From JALUUH01 sp964636675 (lineage in GTDB: Bacteria; Pseudomonadota; Gammaproteobacteria; S012-40), in NCBI GenBank assembly GCA_964636675.1, contig CAZWUO010000172.1, positions 1-8,271 on the forward strand: a stretch of DNA of 8,271 bases, given 5' to 3'. Each line of letters begins with the position of its first letter. Within the stretch, counting starts at the first letter, position 1. This document shows positions 6,301-8,271 of this stretch, piece after piece. Under the pieces are notes generated by a model. That model did not search any database. It was not told where the DNA came from and saw only the letters and a program-made list of their open reading frames with translations. The position numbers and the translations under genes were made by a program.

Positions 6301-6422
6301 ATGATGCTTGGAACGAGCTAGGCCTAAGTAAAGGTGATGCTCTGTGTTTTCGCCTTAAAGCCTATAACGGAGTAGGCATATCTGATTTTTCTACAGGCGT
6401 TTGTGATGTTATTCCTAATTGA
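3318..6422 (+). CDS. Tandem-repeat (cadherin-like) surface lipoprotein with fibronectin III-like C-terminus
   Basis: A 1034-residue exported lipoprotein. The start is set by AAGGAG nine bases upstream. The signal peptide ends in lipobox LTAC with Cys32; Asp at +2 is an inner-membrane retention signal in E. coli, but the rule is not universal. Eight repeats of ~86 residues at 94-97-residue spacing begin at residues 46, 142, 239, 334, 429, 524, 757 and 851. Each has ANxDS, NVLANDTGLDD, NNTITYTP and DKDGDTATATVSVTV (degenerate in the last), like bacterial cadherin-like/tandem-95 modules; the DxDGD motif suggests calcium binding. Residues ~610-750 form a separate beta-rich module (VYIDRLYTYFSIP, TANDDKG, VYVGHADND) of a type I recall from multidomain carbohydrate-related proteins. 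Residues 937-1034 look like a fibronectin III domain with four cysteines (937, 940, 1010, 1029). Likely an adhesin or polysaccharide-binding scaffold; no catalytic motif is seen. Confidence 0.85.
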   Translation: MPKNSSANQALFSQKLLRLIALAGMFGLLTACDVAPVLDGTATLSANHDSASTQQTSAVNINVLANDTGLDDVPLVISIEQAVINGFTVVEANNTITYTPNSTYDGIDTFTYRVTDKDGDTATATVSVTVSEVDRTVATLSANHDSVSTDQGTPINISVLANDTGLDDVPLLLSIEQVAIKGSTIIEANNTITYTPNGTYAGLDTFTYRVTDKDGDTATATVSVTVSAVGGTITAIPSANNDSVSTDQGTSININVLANDTGLDDAPLEVSIEQVATNGSIFVEANNTITYTPSGTYAGLDTFIYRIKDKDGDTATATVSVTVSGVGGVATPAANNDSVSTDQVTPININVLANDTGLDDAPLVVSIEQVATKGSINVEANNTITYTPNGTYAGLDTFTYRVTDKDGDIATATVSVTVSAVGGVASPAANNDSVSTDQVTPINISVLANDTGLDDAPLVVSIEQVATKGSTNVEANNTITYTPNGTYAGLDTFTYRVTDKDGDIATATVSVTVSAVGGVASPAANNDSVSTDQVTPINISVLANDTGLDDAPLVVSIEQVATKGSTNVEANNTITYTPNGTYVGLDTFTYRVTDKDGDTATATVSVTVGITLEVSEPSLSNYKWSTLTVPSRVYIDRLYTYFSIPSAYLGIQSLQTANDDKGKSGSEFLSFTVNKTVDVYVGHADNDTERSGWLSTWEWTGDTLGTTDRTLYLYKKVFASGTVTLPSNASSVYGSMYVVLIEGNDDEPGSGIAIPSVNDDSASTNQVAPTNINVLANDTGLDDAPLAVSIEQVATNGSTTVEADNTITYTPNGTYVGLDTFIYRVTDKDGDTAIATVSVTVSASGTAIPSANNDSVSTDQGTPININVLANDTGLDDVPLMVAIVQAAVGGTTAIESNNTITYAPNGTFAGTDMFIYSVTDANDDIATATVNLSVSCETCANVNVTFSWNANSVSDYVLGYRVYTGTTLDTATTEISNLVVGSSGFDAAAPSITYDAWNELGLSKGDALCFRLKAYNGVGISDFSTGVCDVIPN
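3453..5144 (+). repeat. Tandem repeats 1-6 of the lipoprotein
   Basis: Six consecutive coding units start at 3453, 3741, 4032, 4317, 4602 and 4887. Units 4 to 6 have an exact 285-bp period, while units 1 to 3 are spaced 288 and 291 bp and are more diverged. Units 7 and 8 (5586-5843 and 5868-6125) lie beyond a non-repeat module. The gradient from diverged ends to near-identical centre fits expansion by unequal recombination. Confidence 0.9.
4445..5044 (+). repeat. 600-bp block with a perfect 285-bp period
   Basis: Bases 4445-4759 are identical to 4730-5044, 315 bp without a mismatch. The match is bounded by single-base differences at 4444/4729 (T versus C) and 4760/5045 (C versus T). This is the signature of a very recent duplication or gene conversion of one repeat unit. 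Such a block is easily collapsed or expanded in short-read assembly. Confidence 0.95.
5586..6125 (+). repeat. Tandem repeats 7-8 of the lipoprotein
   Basis: Two further units start at residues 757 and 851, after the ~140-residue non-repeat module. Unit 8 is the most divergent: its DxDGD motif is degenerate (DANDD) and it reads FAGTDMFIYSVTD. A divergent terminal unit is usual in such arrays. It runs directly into the CETC start of the C-terminal domain. Confidence 0.85.
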
Positions 6423-6459
6423 TTCTGCGTCATTTGTTGAAAATAAAGAGGACAATAAA

Positions 6460-8115
6460 ATGTACGCACGAACTATGGCCGCAAACCACGGTGCTTATCT
6501 CCTGACGGTGTTAATACTGATGAGTATTGTTATGCCCGTTTTTTCCAATACCGTGCATGCGGCAGTTTTGGAGCCTCGCGCAGGAACGTTATGGGCACCC
6601 TATCTCGAGTGGAGTCTTGATAACCCGGATTATTCAGGAAACCCTTTTGATCTGGTTGCAACGGTTACATTTACCCATGAAGCGTCTGGCGAAACACGCA
6701 CCACAGAAATGTTTTATACGGGTGAAACTACTTGGAAATTTCGTTTTACAGGCACTAAAACCGGTGCTTGGACATTTACCACCGCGAGCGCTGATCCGGA
6801 GTTAAATGGCCATAGTGGATCGGTCACGATTGGCGTCAATCCCGATGCAAAAATTAAAGGCTTCCTCACCTCTCAGGGAAATAAATTTGCTCAACAAATA
6901 GATGAAAATGGCGGGCTGGAAGCATTCCTATTCAATGCTTATCAAAATGATACGTACCAGGTTGGACCAGAATTTTGGTATGACAATCGAAAAATAATGG
7001 CAGGAGAGGTAAAATCAAAAGCAGAGTTAGAGCTGGATATCGCGATCAGCGAACTCGACACTTATGGTTTTAATATTCTTTATTCCACGGTTATCGCTAA
7101 CCATTGGTTTAACTTGGGCACACAATCCTGGAAGGATCATTCGAGTGTAAACCCTGACCCAAGAACGTTTGAGGGACTCGAGCTTGCGATATCGTATATT
7201 CACTCAAAAGGCCGGCATTTACATATATGGGCTTGGGGCGATGAATCACCTAACAGGGAAACGCCTCGCAGGCAAACCCCGATCGGTGTTGGAGAAGGTG
7301 TTATCGGTGTTGAAAAAGGAATTAATGCGATTCCTGATAAACGTCTTCAAAGATACATTGCAGCACGCCTTGGGCCATTGCCGGGTTGGTCCATGGGCTA
7401 TGGTTTCGATCTGGAGGAATGGGTATTCAACAGCCAAGTCGGCGAATGGGCTAAATATCTGCATGACAAGTCAGGCTGGCGACATATGCTTTGGGCGCGT
7501 GGTCGCAGCCATGCTGAGCTTGATGCCAATGCATATAGTGGTTTTGGAGACTACGGTTTCAATGATGCCAAAGGCAAGCTCGACAGTGATGTAACACGTC
7601 CCCATCTATATTCTGAGCGATTCCTGTATCAGCGCAGGCCTTATTGGGATATGTCAGGCACTCGAAGAAAGGCATGGCAATACGTACTGGCGGGAGGAAT
7701 GGGTTCATGGTGGGGTCGGTGGGCTACTGTATCCAGTAATAACTACCCTAATCCTGAGCAATTGCGAACCTTTCAGCGTTTCTGGAATAAGCGTTTTTTG
7801 TTAGATATGAATCGCGCAAACACCCTAACAAATGGCCTTGCGCTGAAAACGTCATCGAATTCTTTTTTTGTTTTTTACAAAGAAAACACGAGTTCGATTC
7901 AAATGGACTTATCAAATATGAATGCTCCACAAACGGCAATAGTCGTAGACACCAAAAAGTCATACACAGAAATCACACTCGGAAATCTTAGTGTTTCAAA
8001 TCAAACCTGGACTGCACCTTATAAATCAGACTGGGCCATTGCTGTCGGTGACTTTGGACAGCAGGGCGGAGGTACCGTGCCCTTGCCACCTACGGGTGAG
8101 CAACTCCAGTTTTAA
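6460..8115 (+). CDS. Exported DUF5060 / TIM-barrel glycoside-hydrolase-like protein
   Basis: A 551-residue protein. ATG 6460 is preferred over the in-frame ATG at 6403, which lies inside the previous gene, because AAGAGGA (6446-6452) sits seven bases before it. The signal peptide (YLLTVLILMSIVMPVF) is cut near HAA-V at residue 35. Residues ~36-125 are a DUF5060-like Ig domain (LVATVTFTHEASGETR, KTGAWTFTTA). A barrel follows, with YIAARLGPLPGWSMGYGFDLEEW; Glu319 or Glu320 is the likely acid/base, and Glu386 in RPHLYSE the likely nucleophile. Residues ~450-530 form a C-terminal beta domain ending TAPYKSDWAIAV, as in Put_collagen-bd. The protein ends in a Gly/Pro-rich tail. It lies 37 bp behind the lipoprotein gene, so co-transcription is likely. 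Substrate unknown; activity is inferred from fold and Glu residues only. Confidence 0.85.
   Translation: MYARTMAANHGAYLLTVLILMSIVMPVFSNTVHAAVLEPRAGTLWAPYLEWSLDNPDYSGNPFDLVATVTFTHEASGETRTTEMFYTGETTWKFRFTGTKTGAWTFTTASADPELNGHSGSVTIGVNPDAKIKGFLTSQGNKFAQQIDENGGLEAFLFNAYQNDTYQVGPEFWYDNRKIMAGEVKSKAELELDIAISELDTYGFNILYSTVIANHWFNLGTQSWKDHSSVNPDPRTFEGLELAISYIHSKGRHLHIWAWGDESPNRETPRRQTPIGVGEGVIGVEKGINAIPDKRLQRYIAARLGPLPGWSMGYGFDLEEWVFNSQVGEWAKYLHDKSGWRHMLWARGRSHAELDANAYSGFGDYGFNDAKGKLDSDVTRPHLYSERFLYQRRPYWDMSGTRRKAWQYVLAGGMGSWWGRWATVSSNNYPNPEQLRTFQRFWNKRFLLDMNRANTLTNGLALKTSSNSFFVFYKENTSSIQMDLSNMNAPQTAIVVDTKKSYTEITLGNLSVSNQTWTAPYKSDWAIAVGDFGQQGGGTVPLPPTGEQLQF
7282..7323 (+). repeat. Imperfect 21-bp tandem duplication within the barrel gene
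   Basis: ATCGGTGTTGGAGAAGGTGTT (7282-7302) is followed by a second unit starting ATCGGTGTTGAAAAAGGA (from 7303). They encode IGVGEGV and IGVEKGI (residues 275-288), in a loop ahead of the catalytic segment. The duplication keeps the frame and lengthens a loop near the probable active site. Confidence 0.6.
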
Positions 8116-8120
8116 ATCGG

Positions 8121-8150
8121 TGAGCGTATCCTGAACATCAGGATAGCTCA
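8121..8150 (+). terminator. Intergenic hairpin, possible terminator or mRNA-processing stem
   Basis: TGAGC, a bulged G, and TATCCTGA pair with TCAGGATA and GCTCA across an ACA loop, giving a 13-bp stem with one bulge just after the TAA at 8115. No T run follows, so strong intrinsic termination is unlikely. A partial terminator or stabilising stem between two co-transcribed genes fits better. Confidence 0.45.
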
Positions 8151-8195
8151 GGAACAGCGTTGTTATTGACTGCTTGATTTTGGAGAGATCCACTC

Positions 8196-8271
8196 ATGGA
8201 CAAGAAAATGAATTACTTTTTTGGATACTTACTAACGGGTGCGTTGCTTCTGCTAGGCGGGCAGGCACAGA
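8196..8271 (+). CDS. Start of an exported protein of unknown function (cut by window edge)
   Basis: ATG 8196 is preceded by GGAGAG (8182-8187) eight bases upstream, a good ribosome binding site. The 25 visible residues, MDKKMNYFFGYLLTGALLLL followed by GGQAQ, form a typical Sec signal peptide: positive start, hydrophobic core and a likely cut at GQA-Q. Nothing of the mature protein is visible, so no function is assigned. It lies 80 bp after the glycosidase-like gene on the same strand, with a hairpin between, and is probably a third member of the operon. Confidence 0.75.
   Translation, partial: MDKKMNYFFGYLLTGALLLLGGQAQ

Noticed and set aside
8083..8100. LPPTG sequence near the C-terminus of the glycosidase-like protein, as a sortase signal
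   Set aside because: It is not followed by a membrane segment and basic tail, and the protein ends eight residues after the start of GEQLQF at most. It is better explained as part of the shared Pro-rich tail.

Overview
The window looks like an accessory locus for secreted, carbohydrate-related proteins from a Gram-negative bacterium, most likely a marine-type gammaproteobacterium. That guess rests on the lipobox lipoprotein, Sec signal peptides, Shine-Dalgarno sites, tandem 95-residue cadherin-like repeats and a CRP-type palindrome; the taxon cannot be fixed from sequence alone. A run of 100 Ns at 1229-1328 shows that this is draft, scaffolded assembly.

Left edge (1-325): the end of an open frame, plus a 157-bp element bounded by inverted repeats that begin CCTAGATTC, like the ends of IS1380-family elements (ISEcp1 type). 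The element carries a perfect 40-bp palindrome near its right end. A 37-codon open frame follows.

322-1909, minus strand: one gene for an exported DUF5060/DUF4038-type glycoside-hydrolase-like protein. It is broken twice, by the N gap and by an in-frame TAG near the C-terminus. Beyond the TAG, 29 more codons complete the last domain and a proline-rich tail resembling the tail of the second glycosidase-like protein.

1910-3317: about 1.4 kb of AT-rich sequence with no confident gene. It holds a diverged direct repeat about 196 bp apart, each copy with a CRP-like site (one a perfect TGTGA-N6-TCACA), an AT-rich hairpin, a charged open frame that may be a decayed gene, and a possible 48-codon gene with a strong ribosome binding site.

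3318-8271, plus strand: an apparent operon. First is a 1034-residue lipoprotein with eight cadherin-like repeats, a distinct beta-rich module between repeats 6 and 7, and a C-terminal fibronectin III-like domain. Then, 37 bp downstream, a 551-residue exported DUF5060/TIM-barrel glycosidase-like protein. Last is the start of a third exported protein, cut by the window edge. My reading is that the lipoprotein is a surface adhesin or scaffold, and that the two flanking glycosidase-like proteins process or bind a polysaccharide. The substrate is not evident.
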